Notes: generated from the letters alone by a model not told the origin. Numbered from the stretch's first letter, positions 39,821-54,576 are shown. The stretch is 64,000 bases of DNA from Luzula sylvatica (GCA_946800325.1 CAMPEJ010000011.1:62001-126000), one strand, 5' to 3'. Numbers and translations: made by a program.

Positions 39821-41432
39821 CGATTCAAAACAATCTGTTTATGCTTTGGTGAGTTCAAATAACGTATTTTGAGATCATTGGAATCGTATCTTTTACCACA
39901 TAACATTTCACCAAAATTTACAAACACTAAGCAAGTTTGTTTTTCGATTCAAAACAATTTGTTTATGCTTTGGGGAGTTCAAATAACGTATTTTTAGATC
40001 ATTCGAATCGTATCTTTTACCACATAACATTTCACCAAAATTTACAAACGCTAAGAGAGTTTGTTTTTCGATTCAAAACAATCTGTTTAAGCTTTGGGGA
40101 GTTCAAATATCGTATTTTGAGATCATTTGAATCGTATCTTTTACTACATAACATTTCACCAAAATTTACAAACACTAAGAAAGTTTGTTTTTCGATTCAA
40201 AACAATCGGTTTATGCTTTGGGGAGTTCAAATAACGTATTTTGAGATCATTTGAATCGTATATTTTACCACATAACATTTCACCAAAATTTACAAACACT
40301 GAGAAAGTTTGATTTTCGATTCAAAACAATATGTTTATGCTTTGGGGAGTTCAAATAACGTATTTTGAGATCATTTGAATCGTATCTTTTACTACATAAC
40401 ATTTCACCAAAATTTACAAACACTAGGAAAGTTTGTTTTTCGATTCAAAACAATTTGCTTATGCTTTGGGGAGTTCAAATAACGTATTTTGAGATCATTC
40501 GACTCGTATCTTTTACCACATAACATTTCACCAAAATTTACAAACACTAAGAAAGTTTGTTTTTCGATTCAAAACAATCTGTTTATGCTTTGGGGAGTTC
40601 AAATAACGTATTTTGAGATCATTGGAATCGTATCTTTTACTACATAACATTTCACCAAAATTTACAAACACTAAGAAAGTTTGTTTTTCGATTCAAAACA
40701 ATCTGTTTATGCTTTGGGGAGTTCAAATAACTTATTTTGAGATCATTTGAATCGTATCTTTTACCACATAACATTTCACCAAACTTTACAAACACTAAGA
40801 AAGTTTGTTTTTCGATTCAAAACAATCTGTTTATGCTTTGGGGAGTTCAAATAACGTATTTTGAGATCATTTGAATCGTATGTTTTACCACATAACATTT
40901 CACCAAAATTTACAAACACTAAGAAAGTTTAATTTTCGATTCAAAACAATCTGTTTATGCTTTGGGGAGTTCAAATAACGTATTTTGAGATTATTTGAAT
41001 CGTATCTTTTACTACATAACATTTCACCAAAATTTACAAACACTAAGAAAGTTTGTTTTTCGATTCAAAACAATTTGTTTATCCTTTGGGGAGTCCAAAT
41101 AACATATTTGTAGATCATTCGAATCGTATCTTTTACCACATAACATTTCACCAAAATTTACAAACACTGAGAAAGTTTGATTTTCGATTCAAAACAATCT
41201 GTTTATGCTTTGGGGAGTTCAAATAACATATTTTGAGATCATTTGAATCGTATCTTTTACTACATAACATTTCACCAAAATTTACAAACACTAAGAAAGT
41301 TTGTTTTTCGATTCAAAACAATCTGTTTATGCTTTGGGGAGTTCAAATAACATATTTTGAGATCATTTGAATCGTATCTTTTACTACATAACATTTCACC
41401 AAAATTTACATACACTAAGAAAGTTTGTTTTT
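39821..41432 (+). repeat. Territory III 13-monomer HOR, instance 1
   Basis: Monomer order: GGTGAGTTC/TTGGAATC; A; B; C with CGGTTTA; ATGTTTA; TTGCTTA/TTCGACTCG; TTGGAATC/TACTAC; AACTTATT/CAAACTTT; plain with GTTTAATT; GAGATTATTTG; TTGTTTATCC/GAGTCC; AACATATT; then a second AACATATT monomer in place of the usual TTGGAATC one. The first 12 monomers fit the type unit at 54,577. Confidence 0.85.
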
Positions 41433-42424
41433 CGATTCAAAACAATATGTTTATGCTTTGGGGAGTTCAAATAACGTATTTTGAGATCATTTGAATCGTA
41501 TCTTTTACTACATAACATTTCACCAAAATTTACAAACACTAAGAAAGTTTGTTTTTCGATTCAAAACAATCTGTTTATGCTTTGGGGAGTTCAAATAACA
41601 TATTTTGAGATCATTTGAATCGTATCTTTTACTACATAACATTTCACCAAAATTTACATACACTAAGAAAGTTTGTTTTTCGATTCAAAACAATCTGTTT
41701 ATGCTTTGGCGAGTTCAAATAACTCATTTTGAGATCATTTGAATCGTATCTTTTACCACATAACATTTCACCAAACTTTACAAACACTAAGAAAGTTTGT
41801 TTTTCGATTCAAAACAATCTGTTTATGCTTTGGGGAGTTCAAATAACGTATTTTGAGATCATTTGAATCGTATCTTTTACCACATAACATTTCACCAAAC
41901 TTTACAAACACTAAGAAAGTTTGTTTTTCGATTCAAAACAATTTGTTTATGCTTTGGGGAGTTCAAATAACGTATTTTGAGATCATTTGAATCGTATCTT
42001 TTACTACATAACATTTCACCAAAATTTACAAACACTAAGAAAGTTTGTTTTTCGATTCAAAACAATCTGTTTATGCTTTGGGGAGTTCAAATAACGTATT
42101 TTGAGATCATTTGAATCGTATCTTTTACCACATAACATTTCACCAAAATTTACAAACACTGAGAAAGTTTGATTTTCGATTCAAAACAATCTGTTTATGC
42201 TTTGGGGAGTTCAAATAACGTATTTTGAGATCATTTGATTCGTATCTTTTACTACATAACATTTCACCAAAATTTACAAACACTAAGAAAGTTTGTTTTT
42301 CGATTCAAAACAATTTGTTTATGCTTTGGGGAGTTCAAATAACGTATTTTGAGATCATTTGAATCGTATCTTTTACCACATAACATTTCACCAAAATTTA
42401 CAAACACTAAGAAAGTTTGTTTTT

Positions 42425-43788
42425 CGATTCAAAACAATTTGTTTATGCTTTGGGGAGTTCAAATAACATATTTTTTGATCATTCGAATCGTATCTTTTAC
42501 CACATAACATTTCACCAAAATTTACAAACACTAAGAAAGTTTGTTTTTCGATTCAAAACAATATGTTTATGCTTTGGGGAGTTCAAATAACGTATTTTGA
42601 GATCATTTGAATCGTATCTTTTACCACATAACATTTCACCAAAATTTACAAACACTAAGAAAGTTTGTTTTTCGATTCAAAACAATCTGTTTAAGCTTTG
42701 GGGAGTTCAAATAACGTATTTTGAGATCATTTGAATCGTATCTTTTACCACATAACATTTCACCAAAATTTACAAACACTAAGAAAGTTTGTTTTTCGAT
42801 TCAAAATAATCTGTTTATGCTTTGGGGAGTTCAAATAACGTATTTTGAGATCATTTGAATCGTATCTTTTACCACATAACATTTCACCAAAATTTACAAA
42901 CACTAAGAAAGTTTGTTTTTCGATTCAAAACAATCTGTTTATGCTTTGGGGAGTTCAAATAACTTATTTTGAGATCATTTGAATCGTATCTTTTACCACA
43001 TAACATTTCACCAAACTTTACAAACACTAAGAAAGTTTGTTTTTCGATTCAAAACAATCTGTTTATGCTTTGGGGAGTTCAAATAACGTATTTTGAGATC
43101 ATTTGAATCGTATCTTTTACCACATAACATTTCACCAAACTTTACAAACACTAAGAAAGTTTGTTTTTCGATTCAAAACAATCTGTTTATGCTTTGGGGA
43201 GTTCAAATAACGTATTTTGAGATCATTTGAATCGTATCTTTTACCACATAACATTTTACCAAAATTTACAAACACTAAGAAAGTTTGTTTTTCGATTCAA
43301 AACAATTTGTTTATCCTTTGGGGAGTTCAAATAACATATTTGTAGATCATTCGAATCGTATCTTTTACCACATAACATTTCACCAAAATTTACAAACACT
43401 GAGAAAGTTTGATTTTCGATTCAAAACAATCTGTTTATGCTTTGGGGAGTTCAAATAACGTATTTTGAGATCATTTGAATCGTATCTTTTACTACATAAC
43501 ATTTCACCAAAATTTACAAACACTAAGAAAGTTTGTTTTTCGATTCAAAACAATTTGTTTATGCTTTGGGGAGTTCAAATAACGTATTTTGAGATCATTC
43601 GAATCGTATCTTTTACCACATAACATTTCACCAAAATTTACAAACACTGAGAAAGTTTGTTTTTCGATTCAAAACAATCTGTTTAAGCTTTGGGGAGTTC
43701 AAATAACGTATTTTGAGATCATTTGAATCGTATCTTTTACCACATAACATTTTACCAAAATTTACAAACACTAAGAAAGTTTGTTTTT
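42425..43788 (+). repeat. TTTTTTGATC module, instance 1
   Basis: The first monomer has AACATATTTTTTGATC in place of AACGTATTTTGAGATC. It is followed by ATGTTTA, TTTAAGC, an AAATAATC monomer, AACTTATT/CAAACTTT, CAAACTTT, CATTTTACC, TTGTTTATCC and others, leading into the 13-monomer HOR. Other modules start at 46,765, 50,485, 52,097, 53,337, 59,785, 61,397 and 62,513, where the order after the first four or five monomers varies. Confidence 0.82.
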
Positions 43789-44780
43789 CGATTCAAAACA
43801 ATCTGTTTATGCTTTGGTGAATTCAAATAACGTATTTTGAGATCATTGGAATCGTATCTTTTACCACATAACATTTCACCAAAATTTACAAACACTAAGA
43901 AAGTTTGTTTTTCGATTCAAAACAATTTGTTTATGCTTTGGGGAGTTCAAATAACGTATTTTTAGATCATTCGAATCGTATCTTTTACCACATAACATTT
44001 TACCAAAATTTACAAACACTAAGAAAGTTTGTTTTTCGATTCAAAACAATTTGTTTATCCTTTGGGGAGTTCAAATAACATATTTGTAGATCATTCGAAT
44101 CGTATCTTTTACCACATAACATTTCACCAAAATTTACAAACACTGAGAAAGTTTGATTTTCGATTCAAAACAATCTGTTTATGCTTTGGGGAGTTCAAAT
44201 AACGTATTTTGAGATCATTTGAATCGTATCTTTTACTACATAACATTTCACCAAAATTTACAAACACTAAGAAAGTTTGTTTTTCGATTCAAAACAATTT
44301 GTTTATGCTTTGGGGAGTTCAAATAACGTATTTTGAGATCATTCGAATCGTATCTTTTACCACATAACATTTCACCAAAATTTACAAACACTGAGAAAGT
44401 TTGTTTTTCGATTCAAAACAATCTGTTTAAGCTTTGGGGAGTTCAAATAACGTATTTTGAGATCATTTGAATCGTATCTTTTACCACATAACATTTTACC
44501 AAAATTTACAAACACTAAGAAAGTTTGTTTTTCGATTCAAAACAATCTGTTTATGCTTTGGTGAGTTCAAATAACGTATTTTGAGATCATTGGAATCGTA
44601 TCTTTTACCACATAACATTTCACCAAAATTTACAAACACTAAGAAAGTTTGTTTTTCGATTCAAAACAATTTGTTTATGCTTTGGGGAGTTCAAATAACG
44701 TATTTTTAGATCATTCGAATCGTATCTTTTACCACATAACATTTCACCAAAATTTACAAACGCTAAGAAAGTTTGTTTTT
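43293..44780 (+). repeat. 6-monomer tandem duplication (2 x 744 bp)
   Basis: Copies are 43,293-44,036 and 44,037-44,780: TTGTTTATCC/GAGTTC, plain TACTAC, TTGTTTA/TTCGAATC with CTGAG, TTTAAGC/CATTTTACC, GGTGA type/TTGGAATC, and A. The last monomer of copy 1 is a hybrid: its left part is monomer A, but it ends in CATTTTACC without AAACGCTAAG. Confidence 0.87.
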
Positions 44781-46144
44781 CGATTCAAAACAATCTGTTT
44801 AAGCTTTGGGGAGTTCAAATATCGTATTTTGAGATCATTTGAATCGTATCTTTTACTACATAACATTTCACCAAAATTTACAAACACTAAGAAAGTTTGT
44901 TTTTCGATTCAAAACAATCGGTTTATGCTTTGGGGAGTTCAAATAACGTATTTTGAGATCATTTGAATCGTATATTTTACCACATAACATTTCACCAAAA
45001 TTTACAAACACTGAGAAAGTTTGATTTTCGATTCAAAACAATATGTTTATGCTTTGGGGAGTTCAAATAACGTATTTTGAGATCATTTGAATCGTATCTT
45101 TTACTACATAACATTTCACCAAAATTTACAAACACTAAGAAAGTTTGTTTTTCGATTCAAAACAATTTGCTTATGCTTTGGGGAGTTCAAATAACGTATT
45201 TTGAGATCATTCGACTCGTATCTTTTACCACACAACATTTCACCAAAATTTACAAACACTAAGAAAGTTTGTTTTTCGATTCAAAACAATCTGTTTATGC
45301 TTTGGGGAGTTCAAATAACGTATTTTGAGATCATTGGAATCGTATCTTTTACTACATAACATTTCACCAAAATTTACAAACACTAAGAAAGTTTGTTTTT
45401 CGATTCAAAACAATCTGTTTATGCTTTGGGGAGTTCAAATAACTTATTTTGAGATCATTTGAATCGTATCTTTTACCACATAACATTTCACCAAACTTTA
45501 CAAACACTAAGAAAGTTTGTTTTTCGATTCAAAACAATATGTTTATGCTTTGGGGAGTTCAAATAACGTATTTTGAGATCATTTGAATCGTATCTTTTAC
45601 CACATAACATTTCACCAAAATTTACAAACACTAAGAAAGTTTAATTTTCGATTCAAAACAATCTGTTTATGCTTTGGGGAGTTCAAATAACGTATTTTGA
45701 GATTATTTGAATCGTATCTTTTACTACATAACATTTCACCAAAATTTACAAACAATAAGAAAGTTTGTTTTTCGATTCAAAACAATTTGTTTATCCTTTG
45801 GGGAGTCCAAATAACATATTTGTAGATCATTCGAATCGTATCTTTTACCACATAACATTTCACCAAAATTTACAAACACTGAGAAAGTTTGATTTTCGAT
45901 TCAAAACAATCTGTTTATGCTTTGGGGAGTTCAAATAACATATTTTGAGATCATTTGAATCGTATCTTTTACTACATAACATTTCACCAAAATTTACAAA
46001 CACTAAGAAAGTTTGTTTTTCGATTCAAAACAATCTGTTTATGCTTTGGGGAGTTCAAATAACATATTTTGAGATCATTTGAATCGTATCTTTTACTACA
46101 TAACATTTCACCAAAATTTACATACACTAAGAAAGTTTGTTTTT
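44533..46144 (+). repeat. Territory III 13-monomer HOR, instance 2
   Basis: It has the same order as the unit at 39,821, including an AACATATT monomer with ACATACACTAAG at position 13. Monomer 9 has ATGTTTA rather than CTGTTTA (about 45,538), and monomer 6 has CACACAACATT (about 45,232), both private to this copy. Confidence 0.86.
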
Positions 46145-46640
46145 CGATTCAAAACAATATGTTTATGCTTTGGGGAGTTCAAATAACGTATTTTGAGATC
46201 ATTTGAATCGTATCTTTTACTACATAACATTTCACCAAAATTTACAAACACTAAGAAAGTTTGTTTTTCGATTCAAAACAATCTGTTTATGCTTTGGGGA
46301 GTTCAAATAACATATTTTGAGATCATTTGAATCGTATCTTTTACTACATAACATTTCACCAAAATTTACATACACTAAGAAAGTTTGTTTTTCGATTCAA
46401 AACAATCTGTTTATGCTTTGGGGAGTTCAAATAACTTATTTTGAGATCATTTGAATCGTATCTTTTACCACATAACATTTCACCAAACTTTACAAACACT
46501 AAGAAAGTTTGTTTTTCGATTCAAAACAATCTGTTTATGCTTTGGGGAGTTCAAATAACGTATTTTGAGATCATTTGAATCGTATCTTTTACTACATAAC
46601 ATTTCACCAAAATTTACAAACACTAAGAAAGTTTGTTTTT

Positions 46641-48261
46641 CGATTCAAAACATTTTGTTTATGCTTTGGGGAGTTCAAATAACGTATTTTGAGATCATTT
46701 GAATCGTATCTTTTACCACATAACATTTCACCAAAATTTACAAACACTAAGAAAGTTTGTTTTTCGATTCAAAACAATTTGTTTATGCTTTGGGGAGTTC
46801 AAATAACATATTTTTTGATCATTCGAATCGTATCTTTTACCACATAACATTTCACCAAAATTTACAAACACTAAGAAAGTTTGTTTTTCGATTCAAAACA
46901 ATATGTTTATGCTTTGGGGAGTTCAAATAACGTATTTTGAGATCATTTGAATCGTATCTTTTACCACATAACATTTCACCAAAATTTACAAACACTAAGA
47001 AAGTTTGTTTTTCGATTCAAAACAATCTGTTTAAGCTTTGGGGAGTTCAAATAACGTATTTTGAGATCATTTGAATCGTATCTTTTACCACATAACATTT
47101 CACCAAAATTTACAAACACTAAGAAAGTTTGTTTTTCGATTCAAAATAATCTGTTTATGCTTTGGGGAGTTCAAATAACGTATTTTGAGATCATTTGAAT
47201 CGTATCTTTTACCACATAACATTTCACCAAAATTTACAAACACTAAGAAAGTTTGTTTTTCGATTCAAAACAATCTGTTTATGCTTTGGGGAGTTCAAAT
47301 AACTTATTTTGAGATCATTTGAATTGTATCTTTTACCACATAACATTTCACCAAACTTTACAAACACTAAGAAAGTTTGTTTTTCGATTCAAAACAATCT
47401 GTTTATGCTTTGGGGAGTTCAAATAACGTATTTTGAGATCATTTGAATCGTATCTTTTACCACATAACATTTCACCAAACTTTACAAACACTAAGAAAGT
47501 TTGTTTTTCGATTCAAAACAATCTGTTTATGCTTTGGGGAGTTCAAATAACGTATTTTGAGATCATTTGAATCGTATCTTTTACCACATAACATTTTACC
47601 AAAATTTACAAACACTAAGAAAGTTTGTTTTTCGATTCAAAACAATTTGTTTATCCTTTGGGGAGTTCAAATAACATATTTGTAGATCATTCGAATCGTA
47701 TCTTTTACCACATAACATTTCACCAAAATTTACAAACACTGAGAAAGTTTGATTTTCGATTCAAAACAATCTGTTTATGCTTTGGGGAGTTCAAATAACG
47801 TATTTTGAGATCATTTGAATCGTATCTTTTACTACATAACATTTCACCAAAATTTACAAACACTAAGAAAGTTTGTTTTTCGATTCAAAACAATTTGTTT
47901 ATGCTTTGGGGAGTTCAAATAACGTATTTTGAGATCATTCGAATCGTATCTTTTACCACATAACATTTCACCAAAATTTACAAACACTGAGAAAGTTTGT
48001 TTTTCGATTCAAAACAATCTGTTTAAGCTTTGGGGAGTTCAAATAACGTATTTTGAGATCATTTGAATCGTATCTTTTACCACATAACATTTTACCAAAA
48101 TTTACAAACACTAAGAAAGTTTGTTTTTCGATTCAAAACAATCTGTTTATGCTTTGGTGAATTCAAATAACGTATTTTGAGATCATTGGAATCGTATCTT
48201 TTACCACATAACATTTCACCAAAATTTACAAACACTAAGAAAGTTTGTTTTTCGATTCAAA
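46641..48261 (+). repeat. Second copy of 42.3-43.9 kb (offset 4,340 bp)
   Basis: It starts with a TTGTTTA monomer (here CATTTTGTTTA), then the TTTTTTGATC module at 46,765, and runs to the GGTGAATTC monomer at 48,129, which matches 43,789 exactly in that rare change. The 35-monomer offset holds throughout. Confidence 0.85.
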
Positions 48262-49740
48262 ACAATTTGTTTATGCTTTGGGGAGTTCAAATAACGTATT
48301 TTTAGATCATTCGAATCGTATCTTTTACCACATAACATTTCACCAAAATTTACAAACGCTAAGAAAGTTTGTTTTTCGATTCAAAACAATCTGTTTAAGC
48401 TTTGGGGAGTTCAAATATCGTATTTTGAGATCATTTGAATCGTATCTTTTACTACATAACATTTCACCAAAATTTACAAACACTAAGAAAGTTTGTTTTT
48501 CGATTCAAAACAATCGGTTTATGCTTTGGGGAGTTCAAATAACGTATTTTGAGATCATTTGAATCGTATCTTTTACCACATAACATTTCACCAAAATTTA
48601 CAAACACTGAGAAAGTTTGATTTTCGATTCAAAACAATATGTTTATGCTTTGGGGAGTTCAAATAACGTATTTTGAGATCATTTGAATCGTATCTTTTAC
48701 TACATAACATTTCACCAAAATTTACAAACACTAAGAGAGTTTGTTTTTCGATTCAAAACAATTTGCTTATGCTTTGGGGAGTTCAAATAACGTATTTTGA
48801 GATCATTCGACTCGTATCTTTTACCACATAACATTTCACCAAAATTTACAAACACTAAGAAAGTTTGTTTTTCGATTCAAAACAATCTGTTTATGCTTTG
48901 GGGAGTTCAAATAACGTATTTTGAGATCATTGGAATCGTATCTTTTACTACATAACATTTCACCAAAATTTACAAACACTAAGAAAGTTTGTTTTTCGAT
49001 TCAAAACAATCTGTTTATGCTTTGGGGAGTTCAAATAACTTATTTTGAGATCATTTGAATCGTATCTTTTACCACATAACATTTCACCAAACTTTACAAA
49101 CACTAAGAAAGTTTGTTTTTCGATTCAAAACAATCTGTTTATGCTTTGGGGAGTTCAAATAACGTATTTTGAGATCATTTGAATCGTATCTTTTACCACA
49201 TAACATTTCACCAAAATTTACAAACACTAAGAAAGTTTAATTTTCGATTCAAAACAATCTGTTTATGCTTTGGGGAGTTCAAATAACGTATTTTGAGATT
49301 ATTTGAATCGTATCTTTTACTACATAACATTTCACCAAAATTTACAAACACTAAGAAAGTTTGTTTTTCGATTCAAAACAATTTGTTTATCCTTTGGGGA
49401 GTCCAAATAACATATTTGTAGATCATTCGAATCGTATCTTTTACCACATAACATTTCACCAAAATTTAAAAACACTGAGAAAGTTTGATTTTCGATTCAA
49501 AACAATCTGTTTATGCTTTGGGGAGTTCAAATAACATATTTTGAGATCATTTGAATCGTATCTTTTACTACATAACATTTCACCAAAATTTACAAACACT
49601 AAGAAAGTTTGATTTTCGATTCAAAACAATATGTTTATGCTTTGGGGAGTTCAAATAACGTATTTTGAGATCATTGGAATCGTATCTTTTACTACATAAC
49701 ATTTCACCAAAATTTACAAACACTAAGAAAGTTTGTTTTT
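48129..49740 (+). repeat. Territory III 13-monomer HOR, instance 3
   Basis: It follows the full order of the 13-monomer type unit, ending in the ATGTTTA/TTGGAATC/TACTAC monomer at 49,617. Monomer 1 has GGTGAATTC; monomer 11 ends in AATTTAAAAACACTGAG (about 49,465), seen only here. An AACTTATT monomer with the private ACCACGTAAC (about 49,817) follows at 49,741. Confidence 0.88.
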
Positions 49741-49988
49741 CGATTCAAAACAATCTGTTTATGCTTTGGGGAGTTCAAATAACTTATTTTGAGATCATTT
49801 GAATCGTATCTTTTACCACGTAACATTTCACCAAACTTTACAAACACTAAGAAAGTTTGTTTTTCGATTCAAAACAATCTGTTTATGCTTTGGGGAGTTC
49901 AAATAACGTATTTTGAGATCATTTGAATCGTATCTTTTACCACATAACATTTCACCAAAATTTACAAACACTAAGAAAGTTTAATTTT

Positions 49989-51600
49989 CGATTCAAAACA
50001 ATCTGTTTATGCTTTGGGGAGTTCAAATAACGTATTTTGAGATCATTTGAATCGTATCTTTTACTACATAACATTTCACCAAAATTTACAAACACTAAGA
50101 AAGTTTGTTTTTCGATTCAAAACAATCTGTTTATGCTTTGGGGAGTTCAAATAACGTATTTTGAGATCATTTGAATCGTATCTTTTACCACATAACATTT
50201 CACCAAAATTTACAAACACTGAGAAAGTTTGATTTTCGATTCAAAACAATCTGTTTATGCTTTGGGGAGTTCAAATAACGTATTTTGAGATCATTTGAAT
50301 CGTATCTTTTACTACATAACATTTCACCAAAATTTACAAACACTATGAAAGTTTGTTTTTCGATTCAAAACAATTTGTTTATGCTTTGGGGAGTTCAAAT
50401 AACGTATTTTGAGATCATTTGAATCGTATCTTTTACCACATAACATTTCACCAAAATTTACAAACACTAAGAAAGTTTGTTTTTCGATTCAAAACAATTT
50501 GTTTATGCTTTGGGGAGTTCAAATAACATATTTTTTGATCATTCGAATCGTATCTTTTACCACATAACATTTCACCAAAATTTACAAACACTAAGAAAGT
50601 TTGTTTTTCGATTCAAAACAATATGTTTATGCTTTGGGGAGTTCAAATAACGTATTTTGAGATCATTTGAATCGTATCTTTTACCACATAACATTTCACC
50701 AAAATTTACAAACACTAAGAAAGTTTGTTTTTCGATTCAAAACAATCTGTTTAAGCTTTGGGGAGTTCAAATAACGTATTTTGAGATCATTTGAATCGTA
50801 TGTTTTACCACATAACATTTCACCAAAATTTACAAACACTATGAAACTTTGTTTTTCGATTCAAAATAATCTGTTTATGCTTTGGGGAGTTCATATAACG
50901 TATTTCGAGATCATTTGAATCGTATCTTTTACCACATAACATTTCACCAAAATTTACAAACACTAAGAAAGTTTGTTTTTCGATTCAAAACAATCTGTTC
51001 ATGCTTTGGGGAGTTCAAATAACTTATTTTGAGATCATTTGAATCGTATCTTTTACCACATAACATTTCACCAAACTTTACAAACACTAAGAAAGTTTGT
51101 TTTTCGATTCAAAACAATCTGTTTATGCTTTGGGGAGTTCAAATAACTTATTTTGAGATCATTTGAATCGTATCTTTTACCACATAACATTTCACCAAAA
51201 TTTACAAACACTAAGAAAGTTTAATTTTCGATTCAAAACAATCTGTTTATGCTTTGGGGAGTTCAAATAACGTATTTTGAGATTATTTGAATCGTATCTT
51301 TTACTACATAACATTTCACCAAAATTTACAAACACTAAGAAAGTTTGTTTTTCGATTCAAAACAATTTGTTTATCCTTTGGGGAGTCCAAATAACATATT
51401 TGTAGATCATTCGAATCGTATCTTTTACCACATAACATTTCACCAAAATTTACAAACACTGAGAAAGTTTGATTTTCGATTCAAAACAATCTGTTTATGC
51501 TTTGGGGAGTTCAAATAACATATTTTGAGATCATTTGAATCGTATCTTTTACCACATAACATTTCACCAAAATTTACAAACACTAAGAAAGTTTAATTTT
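49989..51600 (+). repeat. 13-monomer unit with TTTTTTGATC module, copy a
   Basis: Order: TACTAC plain; TACCAC plain with CTGAG; TACTAC with CACTATGAAAG; TTGTTTA; TTTTTTGATC; ATGTTTA; TTTAAGC; AAATAATC with TTTCGAG; AACTTATT/CAAACTTT; GTTTAATT; GAGATTATTTG; TTGTTTATCC/GAGTCC; AACATATT. It is the same length as the other 13-monomer HOR but of different composition. A 9-monomer partial copy follows at 51,601-52,716. Confidence 0.87.
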
Positions 51601-52716
51601 CGATTCAAAACAATCTGTTTATGCTTTGGGGAGTTCAAATAACGTATTTTGAGATCATTTGAATCGTATCTTTTACTACATAACATTTCACCAAAATTTA
51701 CAAACACTAAGAAAGTTTGTTTTTTGATTCAAAACAATCTGTTTATGCTTTGGGGAGTTCAAATAATGTATTTTGAGATCATTTGAATCGTATCTTTTAC
51801 CACATAACATTTCACCAAAATTTACAAACACTGAGAAAGTTTGATTTTCGATTCAAAACAATCTGTTTATGCTTTGGGGAGTTCAAATAACGTATTTTGA
51901 GATCATTTGAATCGTATCTTTTACTACATAACATTTCACCAAAATTTACAAACACTAGGAAAGTTTGTTTTTCGATTCAAAACAATTTGTTTATGCTTTG
52001 GGGAGTTCAAATAACGTATTTTAAGATCATTTGAATCGTATCTTTTACCACATAACATTTCACCAAAATTTACAAACACTAAGAAAGTTTGTTTTTCGAT
52101 TCAAAACAATTTGTTTATGCTTTGGGCAGTTCAAATAACATATTTTTTGATCATTCGAATCGTATCTTTTACCACATAACATTTCACCAAAATTTACAAA
52201 CACTAAGAAAGTTTGTTTTTCGATTCAAAACAATATGTTTATGCTTTGGGGAGTTCAAATAACGTATTTTGAGATCATTTGAATCGTATCTTTTACCACA
52301 TAACATTTCACCAAAATTTACAAACACTAAGAAAGTTTGTTTTTCGATTCAAAACAATCTGTTTAAGCTTTGGGGAGTTCAAATAACGTATTTGGAGATC
52401 ATTTGAATCGTATCTTTTACCACATAACATTTCACCAAAATTTACAAACACTAAGAAAGTTTGTTTTTCGATTCTAAATAATCTGTTTATGCTTTGGGGA
52501 GTTCAAATAACGTATTTCGAGATCATTTGAATCGTATCTTTTACCACATAACATTTCACCAAAATTTACAAACACTAAGAAAGTTTGTTTTTCGATTCAA
52601 AACAATCTGTTTATGCTTTGGGGAGTTCAAATAACTTATTTTGAGATCATTTGAATCGTATCTTTTACCACATAACATTTCACCAAACTTTACAAACACT
52701 AAGAAAGTTTGTTTTT
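51601..52716 (+). repeat. Partial copy (9 monomers) of 49,989-51,104
   Basis: Offset 1,612 bp. It shares the TTTTTTGATC, ATGTTTA, TTTAAGC and TTTCGAG monomers. Private changes are GATTCTAAATAATC (about 52,471), TTTGGGCAG (about 52,121) and CACTAGGAAAG (about 51,953). The order diverges at 52,717, where a CAAACTTT monomer replaces the GTTTAATT one. Confidence 0.84.
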
Positions 52717-54576
52717 CGATTCAAAACAATCTGTTTATGCTTTGGGGAGTTCAAATAACGTATTTTGAGATCATTTGAATCGTATCTTTTACCACATAAC
52801 ATTTCACCAAACTTTACAAACACTAAGAAAGTTTGTTTTTCGATTCAAAACAATTTGTTTATGCTTTGGGGAGTTCAAATAACGTATTTTGAGATCATTT
52901 GAATCGTATCTTTTACTACATAACATTTCACCAAAATTTACAAACACTAAGAAAGTTTGTTTTTCGATTCAAAACAATCTGTTTATGCTTTGGGGAGTTC
53001 AAATAACGTATTTTGAGATCATTTGAATCGTATCTTTTACCACATAACATTTCACCAAAATTTACAAACACTGAGAAAGTTTGATTTTCGATTCAAAACA
53101 ATCTGTTTATGCTTTGGGGAGTTCAAATAACGTATTTTGAGATCATTTGAATCGTATCTTTTACTACATAACATTTCACCAAAATTTAAAAACACTAAGA
53201 AAGTTTGTTTTTCGATTCAAAACAATTTGTTTATGCTTTGGGGAGTTCAAATAACGTATTTTGAGATCATTTGAATCGTATCTTTTACCACATAACATTT
53301 CACCAAAATTTACAAACACTAAGAAAGTTTGTTTTTCGATTCAAAATAATTTGTTTATGCTTTGGGGAGTTCAAATAACATATTTTTTGATCATTCGAAT
53401 CGTATCTTTTACCACATAACATTTCACCAAAATTTACAAACACTAAGAAAGTTTGTTTTTCGATTCAAAACAATATGTTTATGCTTTGGGGAGTTCAAAT
53501 AACGTATTTTGAGATCATTTGAATCGTATCTTTTACCACATAACATTTCACCAAAATTTACAAACACTAAGAAAGTTTGTTTTTCGATTCAAAATAATCT
53601 GTTTATGCTTTGGGGAGTTCAAATAACGTATTTTGAGATCATTTGAATCGTATCTTTTACCACATAACATTTCACCAAAATTTACAAACACTAAGAAAGT
53701 TTGTTTTTCGATTCAAAACAATCTGTTTATGCTTTGGGGAGTTCAAATAACTTATTTTGAGATCATTTGAATCGTATCTTTTACCACATAAGATTTCACC
53801 AAACTTTACAAACACTAAGAAAGTTTGTTTTTCGATTCAAAACAATCTGTTTATGCTTTGGGGAGTTCAAATAACGTATTTTGAGATCATTTGAATCGTA
53901 TCTTTTACCACATAACATTTCACCAAACTTTACAAACACTAAGAAAGTTTGTTTTTCGATTCAAAACAATCTGTTTATGCTTTGGGGAATTCAAATAACG
54001 TATTTTGAGATCATTTGAATCGTATCTTTTACCACATAACATTTTACCAAAATTTACAAACACTAAGAAAGTTTGTTTTTCGATTCAAAACAATTTGTTT
54101 ATCCTTTGGGGAGTTCAAATAACATATTTGTAGATCATTCGAATCGTATCTTTTACCACATAACATTTCACCAAAATTTACAAACACTGAGAAAGTTTGA
54201 TTTTCGATTCAAAACAATCTGTTTATGCTTTGGGGAGTTCAAATAACGTATTTTGAGATCATTTGAATCGTATCTTTTACTACATAACATTTCACCAAAA
54301 TTTACAAATACTAAGAAAGTTTGTTTTTCGATTCAAAACAATTTGTTTATGCTTTGGGGAGTTCAAATAACGTATTTTGAGATCATTCGAATCGTATCTT
54401 TTACCACATAACATTTCACCAAAATTTACTAACACTGAGAAAGTTTGTTTTTCGATTCAAAACAATCTGTTTAAGCTTTGGGGAGTTCAAATAACGTATT
54501 TTGAGATCATTTGAATCGTATCTTTTACCACATAACATTTTACCAAAATTTACAAACACTAAGAAAGTTTGTTTTT
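52717..54576 (+). repeat. Linker monomers and third TTTTTTGATC module
   Basis: Fifteen 124-bp monomers. The TTTTTTGATC module starts at 53,337 but lacks its TTTAAGC monomer (ATGTTTA at 53,461 is followed directly by AAATAATC at 53,585). The segment then follows the 42.9-43.8 kb order into the 13-monomer HOR at 54,577. Only satellite is present. Confidence 0.82.

Larger units (their letters stand above)
39325..44036 (+). repeat. Territory III, 38-monomer unit start (offset 4,712 bp)
   Basis: The run beginning with the TTGTTTATCC/GAGTTC/TTTGTAG monomer at 39,325 recurs at 44,037, 4,712 bp later. The match holds through the 13-monomer HOR and the AACATATT monomers with ACATACACTAAG (41,408 and 46,120). 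The remainder, about 42.3 to 44.0 kb, belongs to a second match with an offset of 4,340 bp (42,301 with 46,641), because three monomers around 42.05-42.42 kb have no counterpart near 46.5 kb. Confidence 0.83.
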